DNA of 64,000 nt from Vicinamibacterales bacterium (GTDB lineage: Bacteria; Acidobacteriota; Vicinamibacteria; Vicinamibacterales; Fen-181): contig DASXVO010000086.1 in the NCBI GenBank assembly GCA_036504215.1, positions 101,641 to 165,640 on the forward strand, given 5' to 3'. Shown one piece after another: positions 34,017 to 42,575 of the stretch. Position numbers and translations under genes: made by a program. The notes under the pieces were generated by a model, which had not been told where the DNA came from, made no database searches, and was given only the letters and a program-made list of their open reading frames with translations. Within the stretch, counting starts at the first letter, position 1; every line of letters begins with the position of its first letter.

Positions 34017-36557
34017 TCAAAAGTCGAACCGCAGACCCAGCCGGAAGGCGCGCGGCGGCTCGACAGCCGTCGTCGCGCGGTAGTCGCGCGTGACGGTCGG
34101 GTCCTCCTCGACCTCCTTGCCGGTGTTGAGGATGTTGAACACCTCGACGACGAGCGCGAGCCGCCGCGACCCGAAGCGCAATCCCTTCTCGACGCGGGCG
34201 TCCACCGTTCCGACGAAGGTGAACCGCGTCTGTCCGCGGGTGTGGCCCTGGATGGCCTCCGGTCCCTGGTTCAGATTCGGGACGATCACCATCCGCGCGA
34301 ACTGCTGGCCGTCCTGATACCGGGCGATGGCGCCGACGTAGAGATCGTGCGCGAACATCCCCCCGGCCGACCACTTGACGACGTAGCCGCGATCGAAGAA
34401 CAGGCGGCCCCGATCATAGGTGAGCGCGTTGGGATTCTCGAACGCCTCGCCCAGGACGCCCACGTCGTTCTCGGTGACGAGGAATCCACGGTTCCCACCG
34501 TACCCGTCCGATCGATGCGCGCTGCCGCCGAACATCATGTGCCACCGGCCGTCGAACAGCCGCTCGACGGCCAGATCGATGCCGACGTACCGTCCCGTGG
34601 CGTCGGGGCCGTTCGTCAGCAGATAGCGATCACGCCCGAAGCTGGCCGGGTTTCGGTTGTAGACCTGGAGATACCGGTCGTCGGCCGGGTTCACGAAGTC
34701 GTTGCCGCGATCCCAGAGCTGGATGATCGCGTAGTCGGAGGCAGTAACGCCGACGTTCACCGGCGCGACCAGATCACGGGCGCGGCGATCGATCGCGCTC
34801 AGACGTCCCAGCCAGTGCCGGCCGAACTTCGCCTGGAAGCCGAAAGCAATTTCGTCGCTCACGGGGGCGCGCAAGTCGGGATCGATCGACGACAGGCCGC
34901 CACCCGGTCCGATGACCGACACCAGGGGACCCGTCTCACTGCTCTGCGCGATGCGATCGCGGTTGGTGTCGTTCCACCGGTACACCTGCGCGCTCAGGCC
35001 AGCCGGGTCTCCGTACGCCAGGTAGTTGAGCGGCAGTCGATCGCGGTGCGCGGCGTAGCCGAAGAACGCCGAGACCCTGCCGCTGTCGGTGAACTGGTAC
35101 CGGAGCGCGACGCGCGGCAGGATCGTGTTCCAGGCGATCGACGCGCCGGTCGATGTACCCGAAAGGCTTGCGCGCGTCGATTCGATGCGGGCTGCGGCAT
35201 TGAGATTGAGTCGCGAACCGAGCGCCAGCCGGCTGTCCACCCAGGCCGCCAGGTCGGTGCTTTCCCGCGGCGTCGAGCCGCCGAACGAGTACCGCCAGAT
35301 GCGCGCGGGAAGCCCGTCGACCAGTTCACCGATGACGGCCGGGGTCACCGAATCGGTGATGGACGACTGGCGGCTCAGCGAGACCCCGACGTTGACGCGG
35401 TGCCGCCCGGACGGGCCGCCAGGAATCCATTGAAAGCGCAGTGCCCCGTCGATCCGGGCGTGCGTCTCCTTGTCGGCCCCCATCAACTGAGGCACCGGAC
35501 CGTCCTTCAGGCGTTCCACCGTGGCGACGGTCGGGACTCCGAGCGTGCCATCCGGTCCGCTATACACGCCACGCTGATAGCCAATCACGGCGCTGATGGT
35601 CGAGGCGCCGGCCTGCAGCCGCTCCCACACGCCGTGCAGGTGCCAGTAGCGCTCGCTGCCGCTGACACTCCGATCCGCAAATCGCACCCGGCCATCGAAC
35701 GGGTGGCGCGCCCCGTCCAGGCTCGCGACGATCCGAAGCTGGCTGTCGGCGGACGGGGTGAACACACCGTGCATGAACAGCGACGTGGCACGGCTGTGAA
35801 GTTCGGCGGGATCGTTCCGCTCGAACCGGCTCGTCGTGGCCGTCCGCGCCGACATCAGCAGGCCGAGACGACCAGGGACGACAGGCCCGGCAATCAGCAG
35901 ACTGCCATCGGCGGCCGACCCGAACTTCGCGATCGACGGCGCCGTCGGAAGCGAGTTCTCACCTTGGAGGGCATGCGGCAGGAGGGAGGCCTGAACCGTT
36001 GCTCGCCACGAGTCGGAGGGGCGCCGGGCAAAGAGCCTCACGACCGGACCCGAGCCGGACGCCTCTGCGGGCAGGAACACGGAGGACACGCTGACGGCCT
36101 GCAGCACCTCGAGTTCCGGCCGCAGCAGCGGCGTGCCCGTGCGATCCGGATCGGTGAGATCGAGACCGTCCATCGAGAAGCCGACCTGCGTCCACGAACT
36201 ACCCCAACTGCCCAGCCGCGGGGTTTCGCCGAGGTAGAGGCCACCGTTCTGGATGCGATCCACCACCACCATCGCGTCGGCGGTTTCAATCAGCGACCAG
36301 ATCGTCCGCGAGGTCGGGAGATCGTGCAGCGCTTCGGATCCGAAGAAACTGCCGTATACCGGCCGGGATGGCAGGACGTCGTTCTCGGGTGTTGCGGGCG
36401 ACCCGCCCTTCGCCGCCTGGCTGGCCGGCGTCGCCGGCTTCGGCGGAGGCGCCGTTGGACCCGACTGTGCACCGACCGCTGTCGTCACACAGGCGAGGGC
36501 GATGATCACGAGGAACGCGCAGAGTGGCAGCCGTGTCGCCACGGGAGTGCTGGTCAA
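34017..36557 (-). CDS. Outer-membrane TonB-dependent-receptor-like beta-barrel protein
   Basis: An 846-residue protein with a Sec signal (LPLCAFLVIIALACVTTAVGAQ) and a Pro/Ala linker. A plug-like domain (~70-190: EALHDLPTSRTIWSLIETAD, VGFSMDGLDLTDPDRTGTPL) is followed by a large beta-barrel ending in LGLRFDF, the terminal Phe signal for BamA insertion. No clear TonB box or CarboxypepD domain is seen, unlike the receptor at 49672. I prefer TTG 36557 because AAAGGA lies seven bases upstream; GTG 36584 is the alternative. It begins a unit with the BNR protein and the hybrid kinase. The substrate is unknown. Confidence 0.82.
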   Translation of the reverse strand: MTSTPVATRLPLCAFLVIIALACVTTAVGAQSGPTAPPPKPATPASQAAKGGSPATPENDVLPSRPVYGSFFGSEALHDLPTSRTIWSLIETADAMVVVDRIQNGGLYLGETPRLGSWGSSWTQVGFSMDGLDLTDPDRTGTPLLRPELEVLQAVSVSSVFLPAEASGSGPVVRLFARRPSDSWRATVQASLLPHALQGENSLPTAPSIAKFGSAADGSLLIAGPVVPGRLGLLMSARTATTSRFERNDPAELHSRATSLFMHGVFTPSADSQLRIVASLDGARHPFDGRVRFADRSVSGSERYWHLHGVWERLQAGASTISAVIGYQRGVYSGPDGTLGVPTVATVERLKDGPVPQLMGADKETHARIDGALRFQWIPGGPSGRHRVNVGVSLSRQSSITDSVTPAVIGELVDGLPARIWRYSFGGSTPRESTDLAAWVDSRLALGSRLNLNAAARIESTRASLSGTSTGASIAWNTILPRVALRYQFTDSGRVSAFFGYAAHRDRLPLNYLAYGDPAGLSAQVYRWNDTNRDRIAQSSETGPLVSVIGPGGGLSSIDPDLRAPVSDEIAFGFQAKFGRHWLGRLSAIDRRARDLVAPVNVGVTASDYAIIQLWDRGNDFVNPADDRYLQVYNRNPASFGRDRYLLTNGPDATGRYVGIDLAVERLFDGRWHMMFGGSAHRSDGYGGNRGFLVTENDVGVLGEAFENPNALTYDRGRLFFDRGYVVKWSAGGMFAHDLYVGAIARYQDGQQFARMVIVPNLNQGPEAIQGHTRGQTRFTFVGTVDARVEKGLRFGSRRLALVVEVFNILNTGKEVEEDPTVTRDYRATTAVEPPRAFRLGLRFDF

Positions 36558-36859
36558 AACGGTATCCTTTCGAGAGGACGCCACGCCGCCACCTCGGCCT
36601 TGCAGCCGTGACCGGGACAGGGCGGCCCTGTTGGGTTGCCTTCGCCGTTCAATCGAGGACGGGAACCTGCAAATGGAGGCATTCTACAGGAGAGCGCGGT
36701 GCCGTAGAAGCGGGTATGACCTGCATCATATGGCGATCCGGTTCAGATGCGGCAGACTGTCGGGTGTCGCGTCGCGCGAGTGCCTCGTCCTGGTTGGACC
36801 ACCGCGGGCCGGCGGCGCTTCAGCGTTGTCCCGGTTCCCTGCTCACCGAGGAGAGACCG
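36558..36859. other. 302-base divergent spacer
   Basis: This lies between the receptor gene (minus) and the hemerythrin/PAS gene (plus) and must hold promoters for both. I see no convincing -35/-10 pair, hairpin or repeat. An in-frame extension of the hemerythrin gene reaches 36524, but it is not supported by composition or a ribosome site. Confidence 0.5.
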
Positions 36860-37804
36860 ATGCCGGAATCCTGGTCGGACCTGTTGATGAACGACCACCA
36901 GACCACTGAGAAGGTCTTCGATGCCGTCGAGCGTGCGCTCACCGCCGACCGCCCGTCGCCCGCCACGCTCCGCGACGCGGCCCGCTACTTCCAGGAGTAC
37001 GTCGATGGGTGCCACAACAAGAAGGAAGAAGACCACCTCTTTCCACTGATCGAGCAGCGAGGGATCCCGCGTCATGGCGGCCCGCTCGCGGTCATGCTAT
37101 CGGAGCACGATCAGAATCGGTCGCTGCTGCCGAGGTTTGTCGCTCTCGTGGACGAATACCTGACCGGCAACGCCGCGGTGATCGACGAACTCCGCGCGGT
37201 GTTCGCCCAGTACGCCGAGTTGCTCAAGGGCCATTTCTGGAAGGAGAACGACATCCTCTACCCCATGGCGCGCCGGGTGATGAGCAACGCCGATGCGGAG
37301 GCGGTGGTCGCCGGGATCGCAGCCACGGAAGCGTCGGTGGGACCCGACACCCGCGCCAAGTACTACGCGCTGGCCGATCGGATCATCAATGAGGGCGGGA
37401 TCGAGGACCTCTCGTTCGGCGTCGAGCGCGACGTGCTGGCGGCGATCCTGAACACGTTGCCGGTCGAACTCTCCTTCGTGGATCGTGACGACCGCGTGCG
37501 CTACTTCAGCCACGAGAACGGCACCAAGATCTTCCCTCGTACCCGAGGCGCGATCGGCACAGCGGTGCAGAATTGTCATCCGCAGAAGAGCGTGCATCTG
37601 GTGAACCGGATCCTGGCCGACTTCAAGGCGGGCACCCGGCAGGTCGCGGAGTTCTGGATCGAGATGGGCGGCCGGATGATTCACATCCGCTACGTCCCCG
37701 TCCGGAACCCCGGGGGTGAGTACCTCGGCACGCTCGAGGTGGTCCAGGACGTAACCGGGATCCGGGCGCTGACGGGGCAGCGGCGGCTCCTCGATGAAGC
37801 GTGA
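36860..37804 (+). CDS. Hemerythrin-like domain fused to a PAS-type sensor domain
   Basis: A 314-residue soluble protein. Residues ~1-170 are a four-helix hemerythrin/HHE domain with His and Glu ligands in NDHQTTEKVF, DGCHNKKEEDHLFPLIE, LSEHDQNR and LLKGHFWKENDILYPMA, able to hold a di-iron centre for O2, NO or redox sensing. Residues ~190-310 are a PAS-like domain of the DUF438 type (LNTLPVELSFVDRDDRVRYF, IHIRYVPVRNPGGEYLGTLE). DUF438 proteins join these domains in the same order. A ligand-sensing or iron-sulfur-repair-like role under oxidative or nitrosative stress is plausible but unproven. GAGGAGAG precedes the ATG by four to five bases. Confidence 0.87.
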   Translation: MPESWSDLLMNDHQTTEKVFDAVERALTADRPSPATLRDAARYFQEYVDGCHNKKEEDHLFPLIEQRGIPRHGGPLAVMLSEHDQNRSLLPRFVALVDEYLTGNAAVIDELRAVFAQYAELLKGHFWKENDILYPMARRVMSNADAEAVVAGIAATEASVGPDTRAKYYALADRIINEGGIEDLSFGVERDVLAAILNTLPVELSFVDRDDRVRYFSHENGTKIFPRTRGAIGTAVQNCHPQKSVHLVNRILADFKAGTRQVAEFWIEMGGRMIHIRYVPVRNPGGEYLGTLEVVQDVTGIRALTGQRRLLDEA

Positions 37805-37823
37805 TCGGTGCGCGTGCGACGTA

Positions 37824-39323
37824 CTACGCGCCAAGGACGTGCTGGCGGAGAGCGGTGAGCCAGCGGTCGTAGGCTTCACGGTAACGGGCGCGGGTCGTGC
37901 TGTCGGGCTCGATCCGCGCGCAGGCGGTCAGACCGATGGCGGCATCGGCAGGCGTCGCGTACACGCCCACACCGACACCCGCACCGCGCGCGGCACCCTG
38001 CGCGCCATCGGTGTCGATGAGTTCCACGGCCGCCCCCGACGTGTCGGCAAAGGCCCGCGCGAACAACGGGCTGAGGAACAGGTTCGACCGGCCTGCACGG
38101 ACCGCCCGCACGTCCACACCCATCTCACGCATGATGTCGATGCCGTAGTTCAGGGCGAACACGATGCCCTCCTGCGCCGCGCGGCAGACGTGCGCCAGAT
38201 CGTGGCGCGCGAACGAAAGGCCGAACAGCGACGCACCGGGGTCGCGGTTGCCCAGTGTTCGCTCGGCTCCGTTGCCGAACGGCAGCATCGTCAGCCCATC
38301 CGAACCCACCGGCGCCGTCTCCGCAAGTCGGTTCATTTCGTCGTAGGAGAGGTTCCGGCCGAGCGTCCGGTTCAGCCAGCTGTTCAGTGACCCGGTGCCG
38401 TTCACGCACAGCAGGACGCCGTAGCGCGGCACGGCCGGCGTGTGATTCACGTGGAGGAACGTGTTGACTCGCGACGCACTGTCCCATCGCGCCTCGCAGC
38501 CTACGCCGTACACCACACCGGATGTGCCCGCCGTCGCGGCCACTTCTCCAGGTTCGAGGACGTTCAGTGAGAACGCGTTGTTGGGCTGGTCGCCGGCGCG
38601 GTAGGAGACGGGTATCCCGGGGCGCAGTCCCAGTGCCGCGGCGGCGGCGGCCGTCAGTTCACCTTGCACGCCGAACGTCGGCACCTGACGGCAGATCAGC
38701 GACGGGTCGAGACCGAGCGCCTCGAGCACATCGGACGAGACGGTCTGGTCGAGAAAGTCCCACAGCACACCCTCGGACAACCCCGACGGCGTCGTGGTGG
38801 CCTCGCCCGTCAGCCGCATGGCGAGGTAGTCGCCCGGGAGCATGGCCTTGTGGATCGCGGCGTAGGTGGCCGGCTCGTGCTCCTTGACCCATGCGAGCTT
38901 CGAGGCGGTGAAGTTGCCGGGCGAGTTCAGCAGCCGCGCGAGGCAACTGAGCGGCCCGATGGTCGCGAATGCCCGCTCCCCGATGCCCACCGCGCGCCCG
39001 TCGCACCAGATGATCGCGGGCCGCAGCACCCGCAGGTGGCGATCGACGACGACCAGGCCGTGCATCTGGTACGAGATGCCGATGGCCGAAACGATGCCGG
39101 GTGGGGCGTTGGCCTCCTGCAACGCGAGGCGCGCGGCGCGGACGGCGTGGCTCCACCAGTGCTCGGGATCCTGTTCGGCCCAACCCGGCTGCGGCGCGCG
39201 GATCGTCATCTCGCGTTCCGGTGCCGCTGCGCGCGCCACGAGCGTCCCACTCGCGGCATCGATCAGCGCCGCCTTGATGAAGGAACTCCCGATGTCGAGG
39301 CCGAGGAGCCAGGGGCCGTTCAT
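37824..39323 (-). CDS. FGGY-family carbohydrate kinase, xylulokinase-like
   Basis: A 499-residue cytoplasmic sugar kinase. The N-terminal FGGY domain opens with LLGLDIGSSFIKAALIDAAS and has the substrate region GISYQMHGLVVVD and WCDGRA. The C-terminal domain has the GTSGVVYGVGCEA phosphate segment, LNSWLNRTLGRN and FALNYGIDIMREMG with VRAGRSNLFLSPLFA. The length and YQMHGLV fit xylulokinase (XylB), but related kinases of other sugars cannot be excluded, and there is no isomerase or sugar transporter nearby. ATG 39323 begins the conserved fold. The gene follows the Rrf2 regulator by 11 bases, suggesting co-transcription. Confidence 0.85.
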   Translation of the reverse strand: MNGPWLLGLDIGSSFIKAALIDAASGTLVARAAAPEREMTIRAPQPGWAEQDPEHWWSHAVRAARLALQEANAPPGIVSAIGISYQMHGLVVVDRHLRVLRPAIIWCDGRAVGIGERAFATIGPLSCLARLLNSPGNFTASKLAWVKEHEPATYAAIHKAMLPGDYLAMRLTGEATTTPSGLSEGVLWDFLDQTVSSDVLEALGLDPSLICRQVPTFGVQGELTAAAAAALGLRPGIPVSYRAGDQPNNAFSLNVLEPGEVAATAGTSGVVYGVGCEARWDSASRVNTFLHVNHTPAVPRYGVLLCVNGTGSLNSWLNRTLGRNLSYDEMNRLAETAPVGSDGLTMLPFGNGAERTLGNRDPGASLFGLSFARHDLAHVCRAAQEGIVFALNYGIDIMREMGVDVRAVRAGRSNLFLSPLFARAFADTSGAAVELIDTDGAQGAARGAGVGVGVYATPADAAIGLTACARIEPDSTTRARYREAYDRWLTALRQHVLGA

Positions 39324-39334
39324 CGGACTGGCGC

Positions 39335-39763
39335 TCAGGAGGCGCCGGCCTTCTCTCGCTCGTGGGCGTTCGCCACGAGTCTGTCGAGCGTGGCGTCCGA
39401 GAGGAGCGCGTGCATGTGCCGCTCCACTTCGCGCCAGACTGGATGCGCTGGGCACGTCGGGCTGCGGTGGCAGCCGCCCGACAGCAGGCAGACGTTCAGT
39501 TCCGGCACACCTTCGAGCGCGCGCAGAATGTCGAGCAGGGACGATCGGCGGCCGCGCTCGACGATCTCGAAGCCGCCATGCTTGCCGCGACGCGACGCGA
39601 CGAGGCCGGCCCGGACCAGCCGCTGGAGGACCTTCGACAGGAAGGCCGGCGACACTTCAGCAGCGGCGGCCAGATCGGTCAGACTGGCACGCGCGCTGTT
39701 CTCGTCGCTGGCGAGGTGGATCATGACCCGGACGCCGTAGTCTGCTGCACGAGTGAGCTGCAT
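39335..39763 (-). CDS. Rrf2-family regulator with three-cysteine cluster motif
   Basis: A 142-residue winged-helix repressor. The N-terminus MQLTRAADYGVRVMIHLAS and the recognition region AEVSPAFLSKVLQRLVRAGLVASRRGKHGGFEI are diagnostic for Rrf2. A C-terminal loop holds three cysteines in CLLSGGCHRSPTCPAHPVW (Cys93, 99, 105), the pattern by which IscR, NsrR and RirA bind an Fe-S cluster. It is therefore likely a sensor of iron-sulfur status, NO or redox state. It precedes the sugar kinase gene by 11 bases, an unusual partnership. The hairpin at 39802 lies just upstream. Confidence 0.9.
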   Translation of the reverse strand: MQLTRAADYGVRVMIHLASDENSARASLTDLAAAAEVSPAFLSKVLQRLVRAGLVASRRGKHGGFEIVERGRRSSLLDILRALEGVPELNVCLLSGGCHRSPTCPAHPVWREVERHMHALLSDATLDRLVANAHEREKAGAS

Positions 39764-39801
39764 AGAACTGCCTTGCCGAAGAGAGGCGACTAGGAATCGG
39801 A

Positions 39802-39819
39802 CTGCCGGTGAGTCGGCAG
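39802..39819 (-). terminator. Short hairpin between hemolysin III and the Rrf2 gene
   Basis: A six-base-pair stem CTGCCG/CGGCAG around GTGAGT, 20 bases after the hemolysin III stop on the minus strand. No T-run follows, so termination is uncertain; it could also lie in the Rrf2 leader. Confidence 0.3.
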
Positions 39820-39838
39820 CCGTGGCGTGCGGCGGGCG

Positions 39839-40483
39839 TTACGCGATGAAGGCCAACACGACCACGTAATGCGCAATACTACCTGCGAGCACGAACAGAT
39901 GCCAAATGCCGTGAAAGACCGGCAGGCGTTTGTCGAAGGCGTAGAAGGCGATGCCCCCTGTGTAGCAGACGCCTCCCCCGACGAGCCAGGCGAGGCCGGC
40001 CGGCCCGAGGCCCGCCACCAGGGGCCTGAACGCCAGGATCCCCAGCCAGCCCATCGCCACATAGATCACGACCGAGAGCACGCGCTCACCCTTCACGTGC
40101 CGGAACTCCTGCGCGGCGCCGACGATCGCCAGTGCCCACACCGCGCACAGCAGCCACCAGCCGAGCTGACCGCGCAGCACCACGAGCGTGACCGGGGTAT
40201 ACGTGCCCGCGATGAGCAGATAGATGGCGGTATGGTCCAGTTGGCGGAAGATGCGCTTCGGCGTCCCCTTCAGGCTGTGGTAGAGCGTCGAGAAGGTATA
40301 CAGCGCGACCAGCGTTGCGCCGTAGATGCTGAAGCTCACGAGCTTCCGTGCGTCACCGGCCCGGCTGGCCTGCACGACCAGCAGAACCAGGCCGACGACC
40401 GCCAGGCTGGCTCCGACCAGGTGCGTGATGCTGTTGAATCGTTCTCCTCTATACACGACACGCCATTCTACCGCCAGCCGCAT
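39839..40483 (-). CDS. Hemolysin III (PAQR/YqfA) family membrane protein
   Basis: A 214-residue protein with seven hydrophobic helices and the family motifs NSITHLVGASLAVVG, STLYHSL, RQLDHTAIYLLIAGTYTP and a C-terminal GIWHLFVLAGSIAHY. The His, Asp and Ser residues in these motifs form the metal-site pattern of the CREST/PAQR superfamily. The function in bacteria is unsettled; membrane homeostasis and hydrolase roles have been proposed. I use ATG 40483, which gives the usual length. GTG 40456, next to RGERFNS, is an alternative. Confidence 0.87.
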   Translation of the reverse strand: MRLAVEWRVVYRGERFNSITHLVGASLAVVGLVLLVVQASRAGDARKLVSFSIYGATLVALYTFSTLYHSLKGTPKRIFRQLDHTAIYLLIAGTYTPVTLVVLRGQLGWWLLCAVWALAIVGAAQEFRHVKGERVLSVVIYVAMGWLGILAFRPLVAGLGPAGLAWLVGGGVCYTGGIAFYAFDKRLPVFHGIWHLFVLAGSIAHYVVVLAFIA

Positions 40484-40576
40484 CCAGTCGAACGTTCGGT
40501 GGCGGCGGGCCTCCGCGCCCGCCCGCCACGGACGGGACGCCCAGCCACTCACATCACTGTGCCCATGCCGCTCCCC

Positions 40577-41131
40577 TCACAGCGTGTGCTGCGCCATGAT
40601 GCGCAGGCCGATCACGATGAGCGTCACGCCGCCGGCAATCTCCATTCGGCGGCCGAACGCCCGCCCCAGCCGGCTGCCGACGAGGATCCCAAGCAGGGAC
40701 AGGCCGGCGGTCACGCAGCCGATGATGAGGCTGGCGTACCAGATCCCGCTGCCGAGCATGGCCAGCGTGAGGCCGATGGCCAGCGCATCGATGCTGGTGG
40801 CGACCGACAGCACCATGAGCCTCATGCCCCGACTCGGATCGCGTGGATCGACGTCCTCCCCGCCGAGAGCCTCGCGAATCATCCGTCCGCCGACCACGAC
40901 GAGCAGCCCACACGCAATCCAGTGATCGACCGACCCGATGTACGGCGCGACCCGCGAGCCCAGCATCCACCCGCACACCGGCATCAGGAACTGGAACAGG
41001 CCGAAGTGGAACGAGAGTCGGAACGTGGCGCGGACTCCGCGGGCACGGTTGCTCGCTGCGACCCCGAGCGCGACCGCGAAGGCGTCCATCGAGAGGCCGA
41101 CGGCGATGACGAGGATTTCCCAAAGAGACAT
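40577..41131 (-). CDS. mntP: Manganese efflux pump MntP
   Basis: A 184-residue protein with six transmembrane helices and the two internally related motifs of MntP: GLSMDAFAVALGVAA (13-27) and ATSIDALAIGLTLAM. The Asp residues are required for Mn(II) export in characterised homologues. The length is normal. It lies 49 bases after the APC permease stop on the same strand; that short leader has no recognisable yybP-ykoY manganese riboswitch. The start at ATG 41131 gives the standard N-terminus MSLWEILVIAVGLSMD. Confidence 0.92.
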   Translation of the reverse strand: MSLWEILVIAVGLSMDAFAVALGVAASNRARGVRATFRLSFHFGLFQFLMPVCGWMLGSRVAPYIGSVDHWIACGLLVVVGGRMIREALGGEDVDPRDPSRGMRLMVLSVATSIDALAIGLTLAMLGSGIWYASLIIGCVTAGLSLLGILVGSRLGRAFGRRMEIAGGVTLIVIGLRIMAQHTL

Positions 41132-41180
41132 GGCAGATCGCGGGGCCGAAGGTCCGCGCCCCATCCGGCAGGGCGAACCT

Positions 41181-42542
41181 TCAGGCCCGCCGGCCCTGGC
41201 CCTTCTGCCAGTAGAGGTATGCCGGGACACCCGCCGCGATGATGCCCAGGCCGGCCAGCGCGTTCAGCGGCTGCGTGATCAGCGTACTGATGGAAATATA
41301 CAGCGCCGCCAGGATGAACACCACCGGGGTGACCGGATAGCCCCACGTGCGGTACGGCCGTGGCAGATCCGGACGCGTGCGGCGCAGAACCATCACAGCC
41401 CCGACGGTCAGACCAAAGAAGATCCACTGGCCGAAAATGACGTAAGTGGCGAGTTGCTCGAACGTCCCGGTGGCGCTCAGCACCGCCGCCCACGCGCCGG
41501 TGGCGAGGATCGACACGTGCGGCGTGAGCAACTTCGGGTGCAGATCGGCGAACCTCTTGAAGAAGAGGCCATCGCGGGCCATCGCAAAGAACACCCGCGG
41601 CGCGGTCAGCACGTTGCCGTTCGCGGCGCCGGTAATCGAGAAGAGGATCACGGCGGCGATGATCGTCGCGCCGATCGGCCCGATGGCCACGTTCATCACG
41701 TCAGCCGCGATGCGCGTGGACTTCGCGATCTGGCCCGCGGGGAACACGTAGAGGTACGCCAGGTTGGTGGAGATGTACAGCGCGACGGCAGTCGTCGTCC
41801 CGATCAGGAGCCCGAGCGGCATGTTCCGCTCGGGACGCTTGATCTCGCCGCTGCTGAAGCTCACCGCCTCCCAGCCCTTGTACGCCCAGAGCGACAGCAC
41901 CAACGCGGCCCCGAAATTCCCCACCAGGCCGCCGGAGAGCCCGCCGGGGGCAGGTTCGACGAAGTTGATCGTGTTCCCGCTGGCGAACGAGAAGACGACC
42001 ACCGACACCGCGACGATCGCGCCGAACTTGATGAACATCAGCAGGTTCTGAAGCGCGGCCCCGTAGCGCACGCCGAGGATGTTCACGGCGACCAGGAACG
42101 CGATGAGCGCCAGCGCGACCATCTTCGACGCGAAGGGCGAGAGCGGGATGAAGTACGGCAGGTAGCGCGTCGAGAACGCCACCGACAGCGTCGCTATCGC
42201 GCCCGAGTCGATCACGAGGAACAGCGTCCACCCGAAGAGGAACGCCAGCGGCCGGCCGTAGCCCTCGCGCAGATAGACGTACATGCCACCGGCCTGCGGG
42301 AACGCCGCCCCGAGCTCGGCAAAGGCCAGCGCGCCGAAGAAGCTCAGCACGCCGCCGACGATCCAGACGGCGAGGATCAACTGGGGCGACTGCACGAGCT
42401 CGGCGATTCTGTTTGGCGCGACGAAGATGCCTGAGCCGATCACGGTGCCCACGAGAATCCCGATGACGGAGGTGAATCCGAGCACCCGCGGCAGTTCCCG
42501 TTGGGTGGAGTCGGCCGGAGCGTGCGCGGCAGACATGTGCAT
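41181..42542 (-). CDS. APC-superfamily amino acid permease
   Basis: A 453-residue transporter with twelve predicted helices. The first helix contains GILVGTVIGSGIFVAPNRIA, the family's substrate-binding kink. FGALAFAELGAAFPQAGGMYVYL and LWAYKGWEAVSFSSGEIKRP (helix 6 and its loop) are also diagnostic. It is close to the LAT/SLC7-like branch of APC transporters, which exchange or import amino acids. A second ATG two codons downstream is possible. It is divergent from the M20 dipeptidase across only 33 bases, so peptide breakdown and amino acid transport may share a control region. Confidence 0.9.
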   Translation of the reverse strand: MHMSAAHAPADSTQRELPRVLGFTSVIGILVGTVIGSGIFVAPNRIAELVQSPQLILAVWIVGGVLSFFGALAFAELGAAFPQAGGMYVYLREGYGRPLAFLFGWTLFLVIDSGAIATLSVAFSTRYLPYFIPLSPFASKMVALALIAFLVAVNILGVRYGAALQNLLMFIKFGAIVAVSVVVFSFASGNTINFVEPAPGGLSGGLVGNFGAALVLSLWAYKGWEAVSFSSGEIKRPERNMPLGLLIGTTTAVALYISTNLAYLYVFPAGQIAKSTRIAADVMNVAIGPIGATIIAAVILFSITGAANGNVLTAPRVFFAMARDGLFFKRFADLHPKLLTPHVSILATGAWAAVLSATGTFEQLATYVIFGQWIFFGLTVGAVMVLRRTRPDLPRPYRTWGYPVTPVVFILAALYISISTLITQPLNALAGLGIIAAGVPAYLYWQKGQGRRA

Positions 42543-42561
42543 GGCGCATCAGGATAGCACG

Positions 42562-42567
42562 TATAAT
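42562..42567 (+). promoter_or_regulatory. Perfect TATAAT -10 hexamer eight bases before the dipeptidase ATG
   Basis: TATAAT at 42562-42567 lies eight bases from ATG 42576. No Shine-Dalgarno sequence precedes the ATG, so a leaderless transcript is likely. A clear TTGACA -35 is not seen at the expected 17-base distance. The 33-base spacer also has to serve the divergent permease gene. Confidence 0.5.
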
Positions 42568-42575
42568 TCCGTGAA

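Noticed and set aside
32430..36611. Open frame of 1,393 codons on the plus strand
   Set aside because: It lies antisense to the BNR and receptor genes, is rich in Arg/Val/Asp/His, and has no domain or ribosome site. It is a stop-poor shadow caused by high GC at third codon positions.
41132..41180. Manganese (yybP-ykoY) riboswitch before mntP
   Set aside because: The spacer is only 49 bases, too short for the ~100-base motif, and has no recognisable conserved loops.
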